A stretch of DNA of 64,000 bases from Stenotrophomonas sp. 364 (GCF_009832905.1 NZ_CP047135.1:970001-1034000); one strand, 5' to 3'; shown: positions 1 through 10,312, counted from the first letter of the stretch. Notes: a model not told the origin generated them from the sequence alone. Translations and numbers: made by a program.

Positions 1-103
1 CTGAATCTGCCCTCCTCAAATGCGCCGTCATACGTGTGAAGGCGCGCAGAGTGAGTGGGAAAGGGCCGTTTAGGCTCGACCAAGCACTCAGTCATGCGCT
101 CAT

Positions 104-2350
104 TCACCGGGATATCAGTTCCTTTACCCGCTCGGTTAGAACGCCAATATTGAAAGGTTTGGTTAGAACCGACATTCCCGGTCCTAAATGGCCTTCGTTC
201 AGCATCGCATTCTCAGCGAAGCCAGTGACAAATAGAACTTTGAGGGAAGGGCGCGATACGCGAGCCGCCTCTGCCATCTGACGGCCGTTCATGCCACCTG
301 GCAGCCCTACGTCGCTGATGAGCAGATCCAGCCTGATATCGCTCTGCAATATGCTCAGCCCAGTCAGGCTGTCTGCAGCTTGGATAACGTGGTAGCCCAT
401 GTCTTCCAATACATCGGAAAAGAGCATTCGGATGGTAGGCTCGTCGTCGACGATCATCACGGTCTCGCCGGCGTCCGTGGGGACCAGCCGTAGAGGTTCG
501 GTGCTGTGGTCATTGTCCATTGCACTGCCGCTGTAACGGGGCAGATAGATGCACACGCTCGTTCCCTCGCCGATCTCCGAGTAGATCCGAACGTGCCCGC
601 CAGACTGCTTGGCGAAGCCATAAATCATTGAGAGTCCTAGACCAGTTCCGGCACCTATCGGTTTGGTGGTGAAGAACGGATCGAAGGCTCTGGCCACCAC
701 CTCCGGCGGCATGCCCGTTCCATTGTCACTGACGGACATTGAGAGGTATTGTCCTTCTGGGATGGAAAGCTCCTTGCCTACATCTCGGTCGACCCGGCGG
801 TTGCAGGTTTCGACGGTCAGTAGGCCTCCGTCAGGCATGGCATCCCGAGCGTTGATGCATAAGTTGAGCAAGGAATTTTCAAGTTGAGAGCGATCGACCA
901 GTACGGTCCAAAGGTCGGCGGCGCGCATACTTTCGACCCGTATCCCAGGACCGACGGTGCGCTGGATCATGTCCAGCATGTCCCCTATAAGTCGGTTCAC
1001 GTCAGTCGCAACGGGCAATAATGTCTGTCGACGTGCGAAGGCGAGCAATCGATGCGTAAGGGCAGCGGCCCGGTCGGCTGCGTCCTGAGCCGTGCTGACA
1101 TATTTTGCTAAGTTTTCAGTACGGCCTTGCTCTACGCGCATGGAAATCAAATCAAGGGCTCCAGATATCCCGGCCAGCAAGTTGTTGAAGTCATGTGCCA
1201 GGCCGCCAGTCAGATGCCCCACTGCCTCCATCTTTTGTGACTGACGCAAGGCTTCTTCTGACTGCATCAGCTCTCGCGTGCGCTCTTCAATCCGGTGTTC
1301 CAAGGCAGCATTGAGATTGCGTAGCTCTTCGATAGCTTGGTCGCGTTGAGCGAGAAGTTCACGCTTCTCGTCGAGATCTAAGATGACGCCTGGGAAGCGA
1401 AGCGGGGTCCCATCATGTGCATGCTCCACTCGCCCGTTGGCTTCCACCCAGTGATAGTCTCCGTCCTGCCTGCGGACGCGATACTGGTGCGCGTATGGAC
1501 CACCTCGGCAGATCGCATCTCTAATGGCGTTGGCCAATCCTTCTTGGTCACTGGGATGCACATTGGAAATGATCCCAGCAAGCGGGATGTCGTCGAGCCG
1601 GTTTAAGCTCTCAAGACCAAAGCTTTCAGAAAATCCTTCGTCGATGGTGAAGCAATCTTGAGTAAGGTCCCAACTCCATGTCCCGACGATGGCGCCAGCA
1701 GCCAGTGCAAGCTGCACGCGTTCTGCATCACGCGCGGCGACGAGTTTGGCTTCAATCGCTTTGTCTCGCTCCAGTGTACGAGAATCGATTGCCTCGGCTA
1801 GGCTGATGTTCTTTCGGCTGAGCAGCTTGTGACGAGCATCTCTTGTGTGGTTGGCGATAACTTGATCGCTGGTTTCGATGGCGACATTCAGTATCCCAAC
1901 GATGGAGCTATCTTCTCCAAAGACCGGGGAGGCCGTGGCATTCCAGTAGGTGGTCTGGCGGACACCCGACCGGGTCATGGGAAGGAGGATCTCGTTGCTC
2001 CCAAAGCCTTTGCCGCTGGTCATGACCTCGGCGAACGCATCGGCAATCGGGGCGTAAGTTTCTCCCCATACCTCCGTCACGGGCCTCCCCAGCGCCCAAG
2101 GGTGCCGGTCCCCAAGCATTATGCGATAGGCATCGTTGTAAAGAAGCCGGAGCTCCGGTCCCCAGAGCACCGCACCCAGCAGGGTTGAGTTGAGGACAAA
2201 GCCCAATGAGGTTCGTAGGGACTGGGGCCAAGCCTCGGGTGCACCCATCGGCGTCTGATCCCAAGCATAGGAGCGGAAGAACTCCCCCATCTGTCCTCCC
2301 GCTGAGAGAAAACTGAGCGCTTCGGACTTCGGGCCAATGGAAGGGGACAT
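104..2350 (-). CDS. PAS-containing hybrid sensor histidine kinase with receiver domain
   Basis: This 748-residue protein should autophosphorylate on histidine and pass phosphate to its own receiver. Two PAS-like regions cover about residues 30-155 and 215-330, followed by a coiled linker (335-375). The HisKA box LAHDFNNLL puts the phospho-acceptor at about H386. The ATPase domain shows an N box (NLCINARDAMPDGG, from about 496), G1 (SDNGTGM) and G2 (GAGTGLGLS). The receiver (about 630-748) has VDDE and the acceptor Asp in ISDVGLPG (about D680). No membrane segment or signal peptide is visible, so it is probably cytoplasmic. It stands alone, so the partner and stimulus are unknown. The ATG at 2350 is the first Met of the PAS-like region. 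Confidence 0.93.
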   Translation of the reverse strand: MSPSIGPKSEALSFLSAGGQMGEFFRSYAWDQTPMGAPEAWPQSLRTSLGFVLNSTLLGAVLWGPELRLLYNDAYRIMLGDRHPWALGRPVTEVWGETYAPIADAFAEVMTSGKGFGSNEILLPMTRSGVRQTTYWNATASPVFGEDSSIVGILNVAIETSDQVIANHTRDARHKLLSRKNISLAEAIDSRTLERDKAIEAKLVAARDAERVQLALAAGAIVGTWSWDLTQDCFTIDEGFSESFGLESLNRLDDIPLAGIISNVHPSDQEGLANAIRDAICRGGPYAHQYRVRRQDGDYHWVEANGRVEHAHDGTPLRFPGVILDLDEKRELLAQRDQAIEELRNLNAALEHRIEERTRELMQSEEALRQSQKMEAVGHLTGGLAHDFNNLLAGISGALDLISMRVEQGRTENLAKYVSTAQDAADRAAALTHRLLAFARRQTLLPVATDVNRLIGDMLDMIQRTVGPGIRVESMRAADLWTVLVDRSQLENSLLNLCINARDAMPDGGLLTVETCNRRVDRDVGKELSIPEGQYLSMSVSDNGTGMPPEVVARAFDPFFTTKPIGAGTGLGLSMIYGFAKQSGGHVRIYSEIGEGTSVCIYLPRYSGSAMDNDHSTEPLRLVPTDAGETVMIVDDEPTIRMLFSDVLEDMGYHVIQAADSLTGLSILQSDIRLDLLISDVGLPGGMNGRQMAEAARVSRPSLKVLFVTGFAENAMLNEGHLGPGMSVLTKPFNIGVLTERVKELISR

Positions 2351-3190
2351 CGTTTGGGCTCACACCGGGTCGTCGTTGATGCCGTAGTGTCTCATGCCGA
2401 CCGCGAGGCCAACTCGACGACGGTAGGTTCTGTACGCTGGAGCGTGGTCTGCCTCGTCCCTCGAGCAGGCGAACGATCCCAACTCCCGCACTCACGCCAT
2501 TTTTTACCTGTTCCTGCCTGTACCTATCGCAAAAGCATGAAGTATGCGCCCCGTCTGGTCACGCTCACATGTTTTTCTTAGTGCGTATGGTAGGCCCGCC
2601 CGCTGTATCAAGAGCTAGCTGCGGCAAATCGATAGGATAAATCTCTCGATCCGGGGCTTCAGATTGTTCGTGGGGCGCCGCTACTTTCCAATCGCCGCTC
2701 TCAGACCGCCGCCTTGCTCGATGCTCCCTTCAAAGCCGCTCCTATCAGGACTTTCCGCATGCTCCTATTCGGCGATGCAATGCGGCGAGCATTGGGCCTC
2801 GCAGACTCCAGTGGAGATTAGGGGCTCAGGGTGCAAGAGAGATTGGGGCGCAGTTGGTTCGGCGCGGGCGGCGTGACGCTCAGAGACGTTAGCTGCCAAG
2901 GATGTCCCAGCCTTTGACGATCGGTCTTGGCGTTGCCCCCTCGGAGTGCGGCCCCTCACCGACTTGTCTGCCAACGCTGCGGCCCTTTAGGTGGGCTGGC
3001 CGCGCGGCGAACGATGGCTGCGGCTAACACAGGGGCTGAAGTCAAGCGGCGATTTCAATCTCCCGGCCGGTGAAACGCTTTGGAGGATGTTGTGAAAGCA
3101 GGTTTTGGTATGCGATGGATGCGACTCAACCGAAAACCAGAAAAGAACAAAGTCGGTAGCCATGTCGCAACTTAACGAGCAGGATCAACC
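2351..3190. other. 840-bp intergenic region, no supported gene
   Basis: The region separates the divergently transcribed kinase and chemoreceptor and probably holds both promoters. Open frames here are short, have biased low-complexity composition and match no family I recognise. I see no RNA gene or convincing terminator. Confidence 0.5.
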
Positions 3191-5464
3191 TTGATGAATT
3201 GGTTCAAAAATCTAAGAATATCCCAGAAATTGATGCTGGCCTTCGCGGTGACCACCGCCATGACGTTGGCCTTGGGCGTGTTTACGGTCATTCGCGCCTC
3301 CCAGTCCAAGCAGGAGCTTTCGCGTATTGCAACAGTGTGGGCGCCCGGCAACTATGCCATAGGTGAAATGCGTGCCCAGTTGGGCGACCTCCGGATCTAC
3401 GAGATATCCCAAGTTAACGAAATCGCCTCCCCTCAGGTGGTGTCAGAGTATGAGGGGCGAATCAAAGTAAGTAAGGCCAAGATCGACGAGCTAGTGCTTC
3501 AATACCAGGCGTCTTTCGCGAACAAGGAAGACGAGGCGTTGTTCAACCCTGTCATGCAATCGTTGGCGGAATACTTCGCCATGCATGACACCCTTCGCGA
3601 CGCCGTGGTCGCCGGCGATGTCGAAGAGGCCAAGCGGATTTCCAACACCGAGTCCCGTGCCAAGCGCGTCGCCTTGTTCAAGAACATGGAGAAGGTCAGC
3701 GAATACAACCTCGACGGAATGAAGACCGAGCTGGCTACGAACGCGGCCAGCTTGGATAGGCTGATGTCCATCACGGCCGTAGTTGTACTCGTGCTTTGTG
3801 TGGTTGCCAGCGTTCTGGGCTGGGCAATCAGCCGTTCGGTAACCCGCCCAATTGGTCAAGCACTTGAGGCCATTCGTAACGTCGCGAAGGGCGATCTGGC
3901 TGTGCGCACCGACTACTACAGCCGGGACGAAGCAGGTCAAATGCTGGCATCCCTGCGCGAGATGGTCACAACCTTGGATCGGTTCTCCAGCGACACCAAG
4001 GTGATGATCAAGAAGCACGAATCCGAAGATATCTCGCATCGTATTCCCGAAGACCTGCCGGGGGTGTACGGTGAACTAGCCAAAGGCATGAACACCATGG
4101 TATTCGAGCACCTCGATGCCATCTTGGATGCCGTTGCGGTGCTCAACGAGTATGCCGCGGGCGATCTGCGCCGGGATGCGCGCCGACTGCCTGGCTCGCG
4201 AGCTTTGCTTCACGAATCCATGGACGCAGCCAAGGCTAGCCTCCTGGCCATCAACACCGAGGTCAAGCGCTTGGCGGTTTCGGCAGCCGACGGCGACTTC
4301 TCGGCTCGTGGCGACTCGTCCGTGTTTCAGCATGACTTTGCCATCATGGTGGGCGACCTTAATCGCTTGATGGAGACTGCGGACCACAGTTTGGAGGCAG
4401 TTTCCAACTTGCTCCGTGCAATTGCGTCGGGTGACCTGACACAGCGCATGGAAGGGGACTTCCGTGGGGTGTTCGCCACCATGAGCGAGGACGCAAACGC
4501 AACCATCGCGCAGCTGACAGGCATCGTTTCGCGCATTCAAGTTGCGTCTTCGGCGATCAATACCGCCTCGTCGGAGATCGCGTCCGGCAATGATGATCTG
4601 TCGCGCCGCACCGAGCAGCAGGCGGCAAACCTGGAGGAGACGGCTGCGTCCATGGAAGAGCTTACTTCGACGGTCCGGCAGAACGCCGAACATGCCCGAC
4701 AGGCCAGTGCGCTGGCGAATGGGGCGTCCGAGGTTGCGGGGCAGGGCGGTGGCGTAGTCAGCCAGGTGGTCGTGACCATGGCTGAGATCGAAGCGTCTTC
4801 GCGTCGGATCGGCGACATCATTTCGGTCATTGACGGCATCGCGTTCCAGACCAACATACTGGCCCTTAACGCTGCCGTGGAGGCCGCGCGTGCGGGCGAT
4901 CAGGGAAGGGGGTTCGCCGTCGTCGCATCGGAGGTCCGAAACCTTGCTCAGCGCTCAGCGTCTGCCGCCAAAGAAATCAAGGCCTTGATCGAGGATTCGG
5001 TAGCCAAGGTTGCCCATGGATCTGAACTTGTAGATCAGGCGGGTCAGACAATGACGGAGATCGTCAGCTCGGTGGCGCAAGTTTCGACCATCATCGACGA
5101 GATCTCCGCAGCGTCCCAGGAGCAGGCTTCGGGGATCGAGCAGGTGAACCAAGCCGTGGCGCAGATGGACGAAACGACGCAGCAGAACGCGGCGCTTGTG
5201 GAGGAGGCAACAGCAGCCGCCCGTGCAATGGAAGATCAGTCGGTTCAGCTGGCAGATGCCGTGTCGGTCTTTAGGCTGGAAATTGGTGGCGATCCTCGCT
5301 CTCCGAGTAAAGAAGCGGGAAATGGAGCGAAGCATTGTGGAGCACGTGCTGCGGCTACCGCCCTGCGCCTCAAGCTTCCCAACGGTGCTTCTCCTACTGC
5401 TAATTCTAGAAGTCCGAACCCAGTTCTGGCCGCTGCTGAGACGACGCATTGGCAAGAGTTTTGA
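3191..5464 (+). CDS. Methyl-accepting chemotaxis protein
   Basis: A 757-residue transmembrane chemoreceptor that would control CheA/CheW. A first membrane helix lies at about residues 12-32, then a four-helix-bundle-like periplasmic sensor to about 190 and a second helix (about 193-215) followed by HAMP (SRSVTRPI). Further HAMP-like segments follow, seen as repeats of GDL/GDF with L-R or A-R ([33 protein letters not shown]), so it appears to be a poly-HAMP receptor. The signalling hairpin has the methylation-region motif [17 protein letters not shown] and the conserved tip with [21 protein letters not shown]. The last residues, HWQEF, resemble the tether that recruits CheR/CheB. An AGGA lies a few bases upstream of the ATG. 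Ligand unknown. Confidence 0.95.
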   Translation: MMNWFKNLRISQKLMLAFAVTTAMTLALGVFTVIRASQSKQELSRIATVWAPGNYAIGEMRAQLGDLRIYEISQVNEIASPQVVSEYEGRIKVSKAKIDELVLQYQASFANKEDEALFNPVMQSLAEYFAMHDTLRDAVVAGDVEEAKRISNTESRAKRVALFKNMEKVSEYNLDGMKTELATNAASLDRLMSITAVVVLVLCVVASVLGWAISRSVTRPIGQALEAIRNVAKGDLAVRTDYYSRDEAGQMLASLREMVTTLDRFSSDTKVMIKKHESEDISHRIPEDLPGVYGELAKGMNTMVFEHLDAILDAVAVLNEYAAGDLRRDARRLPGSRALLHESMDAAKASLLAINTEVKRLAVSAADGDFSARGDSSVFQHDFAIMVGDLNRLMETADHSLEAVSNLLRAIASGDLTQRMEGDFRGVFATMSEDANATIAQLTGIVSRIQVASSAINTASSEIASGNDDLSRRTEQQAANLEETAASMEELTSTVRQNAEHARQASALANGASEVAGQGGGVVSQVVVTMAEIEASSRRIGDIISVIDGIAFQTNILALNAAVEAARAGDQGRGFAVVASEVRNLAQRSASAAKEIKALIEDSVAKVAHGSELVDQAGQTMTEIVSSVAQVSTIIDEISAASQEQASGIEQVNQAVAQMDETTQQNAALVEEATAAARAMEDQSVQLADAVSVFRLEIGGDPRSPSKEAGNGAKHCGARAAATALRLKLPNGASPTANSRSPNPVLAAAETTHWQEF

Positions 5465-5733
5465 TGGAGGCGGTTTGCCAATTCTAAATTTGGTTTGACT
5501 TGGACTCGTCCTTTGGCAGGGTGGATGAGGGCGAGCCCGGGCAGGCTGAAAGGCATGCTTGATCGTCTTCCTTGCTAAGTTTTTCGGGGGGGGGCACCTC
5601 CTCCAGAGCATCGACCGGGGTCAGCCGCTAGTGCGGCTGGCCATGGTCCGGCGGACGGCGCGCGGTGGATACCAGCAACGCTTTTGGGAGACGCACGTTG
5701 CCAAGCGTAGCGTTGCCGCCCATTCTTCAGGGC

Positions 5734-6072
5734 CTACTGGGTAAGCTGCGCGTAGAGCAGCAAAAGCATCATGGGAAGAGTGCTCAGCGCCGCGATTGCC
5801 CAAAACGCGCCCAGCACGGTCAACGGCGTCATGTGCCACCACTGCCAGGTGAACCCATGATCCCGTTGCCGAGCCTCCCAGGCCGCCGCAGGGTGATTCT
5901 GTTCTACTTTCCGCGTTGCTCGCCGGGCCATCAGCGGCCCGACAATGAACCCGAAAGGTCCGAGGAAGAACAGGGCTCCCGAATACCACCAGAAGAAGCG
6001 ATCGCGCGGGGTCATCAGCCTCTTATGGTTGACCGGAGTGGTGGCAATTTCAGGGCTGGGAATGGCGGTCAT
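5734..6072 (-). CDS. Small two-helix membrane protein, unknown function
   Basis: The frame is open further upstream, but the ATG at 6072 (MTAIPSPEIATTP) is preferred because it overlaps the TGA of the preceding lipoprotein gene as ATGA, a typical translationally coupled junction. The 112-residue product has two hydrophobic segments: FFWWYSGALFFLGPFGFIVG (about 28-47) and a C-terminal one around LTVLGAFWAIAALSTLPMMLLLLY. A basic, Trp-rich stretch (RRATRKVEQ, WQWWH) lies between them. I do not recognise the family. It probably forms an operon with the lipoprotein gene and the disrupted exported-protein gene upstream. Confidence 0.6.
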   Translation of the reverse strand: MTAIPSPEIATTPVNHKRLMTPRDRFFWWYSGALFFLGPFGFIVGPLMARRATRKVEQNHPAAAWEARQRDHGFTWQWWHMTPLTVLGAFWAIAALSTLPMMLLLLYAQLTQ

Positions 6073-6374
6073 TGAGCGTGGGCCCTCCAAGCCCCGTTTG
6101 CTTTCGCATACCTCAGATTCTTGTCCACCGGCAGCGGCACCCGGTTGCCCATCATGTCCAGGATCACGGTGCCGCGGGTATCGCATCGATAGCCGTCCGC
6201 GTCCTCCGCCCGCGTGCACCCGGTCAGGGTGAACCCATCGATCGTGACGACGGGGGCCGAGGCGCTTTGTGCCATCAGGTCGGCAAGGGCTTGCTTGGCC
6301 TGCTCTTCGGCAGGCTTGCTACTGCAGGCGGTCAGAGTGAGGGCCGCCGCAGCGGCCAGAGTCCATGCTTTCAT
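6069..6374 (-). CDS. Small putative lipoprotein
   Basis: A 101-residue product from the ATG at 6374 (MKAWTLAAAAALTLTACSS). An alternative ATG at 6386 sits almost on top of the AGGA, so the downstream start is favoured. The lipobox LTAC directs lipidation at the Cys. The mature part has two further Cys (LTGCTRAED, YRCDTRG) that could form a disulfide, and it ends in a segment with PLPVDKNLRY. Family unknown. It overlaps the next gene by 4 bp and lies 41 bp after the disrupted secreted-protein gene, so the three probably share a transcript. Confidence 0.65.
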   Translation of the reverse strand: MKAWTLAAAAALTLTACSSKPAEEQAKQALADLMAQSASAPVVTIDGFTLTGCTRAEDADGYRCDTRGTVILDMMGNRVPLPVDKNLRYAKANGAWRAHAQ

Positions 6375-6415
6375 GTCATTTCTCATCCTATTGGTGGGCG
6401 CTCAGGTCCCGGTGT

Positions 6416-7186
6416 TCATCGATCGCGGTTGCCGTCGGCGTTAAACCCTGCGATCCACATCCTGGCGTCCTTGAACCGGGTCAACATCCCCGAGGCCCCC
6501 GGATGGAGTTCGCTGGTCTGGATGAAGCCCGAGACCCACGCGACCCGAAGGGCCACATCGACGGCTCGGTCGGACACCCCCGGGCGACTCACGTTGACGA
6601 CAAAGGGCTGGCTGGGCGGGTTAGGACCGGTAGAGCGGCCGGCGCCGGTGTCGGGCTTGCTTGCAGGCACTCGAATGCCCGTCAGCGTGTCCTGCCCCTT
6701 CCAGAGCGCCGACGTGTTGAGCTCCGCCGTGTCGCCCAGGTCGTCCGTCTCGTTCACTGCCGCACTGGCGCAGGTCCGGAAGGTCTCGGTGGTTGAGGCA
6801 GAAGAGCTAGTCCAGATGCGGGCTTCGACCGTCCAGCACGGCAGAGAGGTGCCCCATTCCTGGAAGGTCAGCGTCACCCTCGGCCAATCAAGCTTCCCAA
6901 GCTGCGCCTGTTGGTGGTTGTCCGCCCTGAACAGCTTGGGCAGCTTGCCGGCTCCACTGAGAGGCGTGTAGATGGCTCCCAAGCCGTTCGAGTGTCCAGG
7001 CGCCGCCCGCTTCGTGGGGGACTTGACACCGATTGCCTGCTGCCCGGCGTCCTTGAGACTTGTCCCAAGCTGGCGAAAAAAGCCAGGCTTGTTCGGAGCC
7101 GCCGGCACCTCCTCCTAGGCGAGGACGGGGAGGGAGATAGACAGTGCAAGGAGCGAGGCGACCGCTCCGTGTCGTGAGTGCTTCAT
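6416..7186 (-). pseudogene. Exported protein gene interrupted by in-frame amber codon at the signal-peptide end
   Basis: From the ATG at 7186 the first 23 codons read as a textbook signal peptide (MKHSRHGAVASLLALS, then ISLPVLA). The next codon is TAG (7117-7115). The same frame then stays open for 232 more codons as EEVPAAPNKPGFFRQLG and onward. One C-to-T change (CAG to TAG) would explain it and restore a VLA-QEE cleavage site. Translation could in principle restart at the GTG at 7108, but its only purine-rich sequence abuts it and the product would lack a signal peptide. The mature protein has two Cys and is rich in Ser, Thr and Gly. Family not recognised. Sequencing error or recoding cannot be excluded. 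Confidence 0.6.
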
Positions 7187-7296
7187 ATGCAGCCCTTATA
7201 GACCGCCAACCGGCGACATTTACGAGAATCGCAGATGTGCAATCCAGTTCCAACCGTCAGACTTGGATGGAGTTCAGTCGTGGTGCAAGATTTCCG

Positions 7297-7632
7297 ATGC
7301 AGCCCAAAACCCCTTCGACGGTCTATGGCAAACGCCTGCGCAATGCGCGGCTGGCCAAAGGCTGGACGCAGGCGCAGCTCGCCGAGCGTATTGGGATGGT
7401 GGACTCAGGCTCTGGGGCGACCCGGGTGAGCCGCTACGAGACCGGGCAGCACGACCCGGACCCAGCCACGTCTGAGGCGTTGGCTAAAGCGCTCGGCCTG
7501 CCGGTCGCGTATTTCCACGCGACATCAGACGTGTTGGCCGAGGTGATTCTGCTCGTCAGCAAGCTGCCCTTAGCCAAACAAAGGGAGGCCCTCGAGAAGC
7601 TTAAGGAGTTTGCTGGCAAGACCAAGGCCTGA
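7297..7632 (+). CDS. XRE-family helix-turn-helix regulator
   Basis: A 111-residue Cro/C1-type DNA-binding protein. The five-helix HTH covers about residues 9-70: YGKRLRNARLAKGWTQAQLAERIG, then VSRYETGQHDPDPATSEALAKALG. It ends in a Lys-rich helix (LAKQREALEKLKEFAGKTKA). The chosen ATG at 7297 (MQPKTPSTVYGKRL) fits the family; another ATG at 7267 in frame would add ten residues. It is divergent from the interrupted exported-protein gene, with about 110 bp between the starts, so it may control that operon or itself. Target unknown. Confidence 0.8.
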   Translation: MQPKTPSTVYGKRLRNARLAKGWTQAQLAERIGMVDSGSGATRVSRYETGQHDPDPATSEALAKALGLPVAYFHATSDVLAEVILLVSKLPLAKQREALEKLKEFAGKTKA

Positions 7633-7878
7633 GTTTCGCCGGCGTGCGGCTTGCTGCAACGGGGCGGGTCGAAAGGCTTTCGGAGTCGCGACGCGCCTCC
7701 CTCGGCCTTTCATACGGCTTGGGCGGGTGTCTGTCTTAAGGAACTCTGGTTGCTGCCGATAGTCCATGAGGCGCCCAGGACGGCCCGGCAAGAAGGGCTT
7801 CGTCGGGCCCATCAGCAGTGGTCTTCAGTTCGTGGTCTGAGCCGGATTGTATCTGTGACAATCAATAGGGAGCGTTGG

Positions 7879-8314
7879 ATGGGCATGGAATCAAGAGCTG
7901 AAACCTCGGGTTGGGGCAGGGCATACGCGACAAACCCCGATTTCAAAGCGATCTTCGACGAAATGCACGAGGCCTTGGATGGGCTGCCTCCGCCCTCCAC
8001 GCCAGGGGGCAAGAGCTTCCGTTCCCACAGCTCCATCACGCATGCCTCGGCGCAGATCTGCAGCTGGTGGCTGCCCTCCTGGATGCCGGTATTGCGGCCG
8101 ACGTATATATCCCTGCACCGAAGACGAAGACGACGAGCCGGCTTTGGTGTGGCTCGCTCGAGACGACCTCTTGAACACTGACGAAAAGATCAGGCTCGCG
8201 ACCCTGTTGCTTGACCGCGGCGCGGACGTGAATGAAGGTGATCCGCTGGAACACGCCAAGGAGGCCGACCAGCCGCAGTTCGTTGTTTTTCTGTTGAGCC
8301 GTGGAGCAGGATGA
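7879..8314 (+). pseudogene. Frameshifted ankyrin-like repeat gene (relative of 56305-56757)
   Basis: Three successive frames together match the intact protein at 56305-56757. Frame one, from the ATG at 7879 (preceded by AGGGAG), gives FKAIFDEMHEALDGLP. The next frame gives PFPQLHHACLGADLQLVAALLDAGI (intact copy: PQLHHACVQGDIELVEALL). The third gives TEDEDDEPALVWLARDD and LLLDRGADVNEGDPL (intact copy: TEDEGDEPPLVWL and RYGADVEEGDAL). The breaks lie near 8000-8020 and 8100-8115, and each is a net -1 shift. The intact relative is 150 residues, so only frame, not length, is lost. Ankyrin-type signatures are LHHAC and GADVN. A functional role is unlikely unless the breaks are assembly errors. Confidence 0.75.
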
Positions 8315-8731
8315 AATGCTGTTGCTCTTGCTTGGGGCGATGTAGTGCCGCCTGACGCGGCCAAGGAGGATCGCCGGCCACCGACTCGGGCTTTGCAAAG
8401 CAAAAACGCGGTCATACGCTGGCGTAGACCAGAGGAATGCGTTGGTTGAATTTGACTTGCTGGAGCTAAACGTTCTAGAGGTTGAAACGATGGCCGCAAG
8501 AGTCGGCGGCTGGAGTGAGCGGACCTGGGGGTTGCTCAACCTCGCGCAGGAGCTGTTGCTGCTTCCTAGGACGGACTCCCTGCCAGATGAGCGGTGGGCA
8601 GTGCTGGCAGCGCCAGCGAGGAGCTTGAACAGGCGCCACGCATGTCATGCACAGTTGCGTTGATTGGTAACAGCGCCGGAGGTGCTGGACCCAGCGCATG
8701 GGCCTGCGGCCAGCAGCCAGCCGCACCTGAC
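8315..8731. other. 417-bp region without a supported gene
   Basis: Lies between the frameshifted ankyrin-like gene and the convergent diguanylate cyclase gene. Only short frames with unconvincing composition are present. I see no clear hairpin terminator. Confidence 0.45.
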
Positions 8732-10312
8732 TCAACGCCCCGCCCTCCTACGGTGATAGCTGACCACCCGATCGCGCCCCTCGCCCTTAGCCTTGTATAG
8801 GGCCTTGTCGGCCTGCCGAATGGCGTGGTCGGCGTCCTCGTGCGTCTCTGGGAAATGACTGACGCCCATGGAGGCAGTGATGCTGCCGACGATGGGGAAT
8901 GCGTGGTCATGGATGCTTCTGCGGAGCCGCTCGGCGACGAACTCAGCGGTCTCAGCGCTCACGTCGGGCAACAACAGCAAGAATTCCTCGCCCCCGATGC
9001 GGCAAAGGATATCTTCTGCCCGGGAGTTCTGTCGCATCAAATCGGCCACACCCGCAATTACCCCATCACCTACCTCATGACCGTGGCGGTCATTGACCTT
9101 CTTGAAATGGTCGATGTCCAAGGCAATGATCGCAAACCGCGTTTCCGAGTTCTCCAAAATACCGAGCGCTCTTTCGAGCCCCCGGCGATTGAGCAGGCCA
9201 GTCAGCGGATCGGTCAAGACGGCCTGATCCAGTCGACCAATGCGATCGTTGAACGCATTGAAGCTGATCAGCACAGCCTTCTGCAATTCATCTGCTTCGT
9301 AATACCAGGTATCTACGGCGGTCACGGTCAGAATCGCCTGAGACACATCGCTGTTTTGGGCCGTCGATGCCAGTTGCCACAATGGCCGTGAAATGCGTCT
9401 GGAAACCACCCAGATCAGGAGAAGCGAGAGGATGCCCAAAGGAGCAGCGTTGAGTAGCACCGTGTTCATCAAGCGTGCCAGTGGCGCCAAGGTTGCCTTG
9501 ACGGGACGTTGAGAAACGATTCCCCAATGTACGGCTGGAATAGGGGCATACCCGGCCAGCATATGAACCCCGTGGCTGTTAACCGTGGGCATGGCACCGG
9601 CTTCTCCGCGAGAAAGAGCCTTGACCACTTCATTCTTTAGCGCTGATTCACCCACCCGGTCGGGCTCGGGGTGGTAGAGAAGCTTTCCGTCTTGGCCTAC
9701 GACGTAAAGATATGACCCGTCGCGGTAGTAGTGCGTTCCAAGTAAGGTATGGAGCACGTTCGGCTCTTTCAGGTGGATGGACGCGCTGATGTAGCCTTGG
9801 TAGATCCCAGCCGTGTCAAAGATCGGTTGCGAGATGGTCAGGACCAACTTGCCGGTCACAGATACGTACGGGTTGCTCACAAGAGGGGCGCGACTGGCAA
9901 TCGCCAAAGAGTTCGCTAAGTCGGAAAGAACTTGGCCATCGATCTGCGGTAGGGTCGGGGAAGATGCCGTCACTCGTCCCTGGTTGTCGACCACCACAAC
10001 CGAGTTGAACGCATTTGTCTGGGATTGCAGCCGATGTGCCTCGGCGGAGTCGGCGCCACTGCCGACGCCATTTGCGCCAATGGCCCGCGCGCTGTATTCC
10101 AGCTGCTGCTGCGTCGATACGAGAAAATTATGAGTTGTCTGCGCGAGCTTGTGGGCATAGACGCGGTTCGATTCAAGCGCGTTATTGATCAGCTGCTCGC
10201 GTTGGACCTGATATGCCGCAAACACCGCATTTGCCAACATGACCCCGGCTGAGAGGATGGCAAGGCCGACGATCAGCCGTTGGAGGTTAAGGTGTTTGGC
10301 GATTTTCCTCAT
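8732..10312 (-). CDS. Membrane diguanylate cyclase with Cache sensor domain
   Basis: A 526-residue enzyme predicted to make c-di-GMP from two GTP. A membrane helix (about residues 12-34) precedes a periplasmic dCache-like sensor (about 35-270, with VVDNQGRVTASSP and the second-lobe motif YLYVVGQDGKLLYHPEPDRVG). A second helix lies at about 283-303. The GGDEF domain (about 362-520) has DPLTGLLNRRG, LDIDHFKKVNDRHGHEVGD and the active-site loop GGEEF at about 440-444. An RAED inhibitory I-site sits five residues before it, so product inhibition is likely. All catalytic signatures look intact. An AGGA precedes the ATG. The Cache ligand is unknown. Confidence 0.93.
   Translation of the reverse strand: MRKIAKHLNLQRLIVGLAILSAGVMLANAVFAAYQVQREQLINNALESNRVYAHKLAQTTHNFLVSTQQQLEYSARAIGANGVGSGADSAEAHRLQSQTNAFNSVVVVDNQGRVTASSPTLPQIDGQVLSDLANSLAIASRAPLVSNPYVSVTGKLVLTISQPIFDTAGIYQGYISASIHLKEPNVLHTLLGTHYYRDGSYLYVVGQDGKLLYHPEPDRVGESALKNEVVKALSRGEAGAMPTVNSHGVHMLAGYAPIPAVHWGIVSQRPVKATLAPLARLMNTVLLNAAPLGILSLLLIWVVSRRISRPLWQLASTAQNSDVSQAILTVTAVDTWYYEADELQKAVLISFNAFNDRIGRLDQAVLTDPLTGLLNRRGLERALGILENSETRFAIIALDIDHFKKVNDRHGHEVGDGVIAGVADLMRQNSRAEDILCRIGGEEFLLLLPDVSAETAEFVAERLRRSIHDHAFPIVGSITASMGVSHFPETHEDADHAIRQADKALYKAKGEGRDRVVSYHRRRAGR

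Noticed and set aside
3040..3076. Sigma-28-like promoter before the chemoreceptor gene (TCAA ... GCCGGTGA)
   Set aside because: The spacing between the two elements is about 20 bases, against about 15 for flagellar promoters, and the second element matches poorly.
5586..5594. G9 tract as a phase-variation switch
   Set aside because: It is in a gap with no nearby start codon or promoter, so no mechanism is evident.
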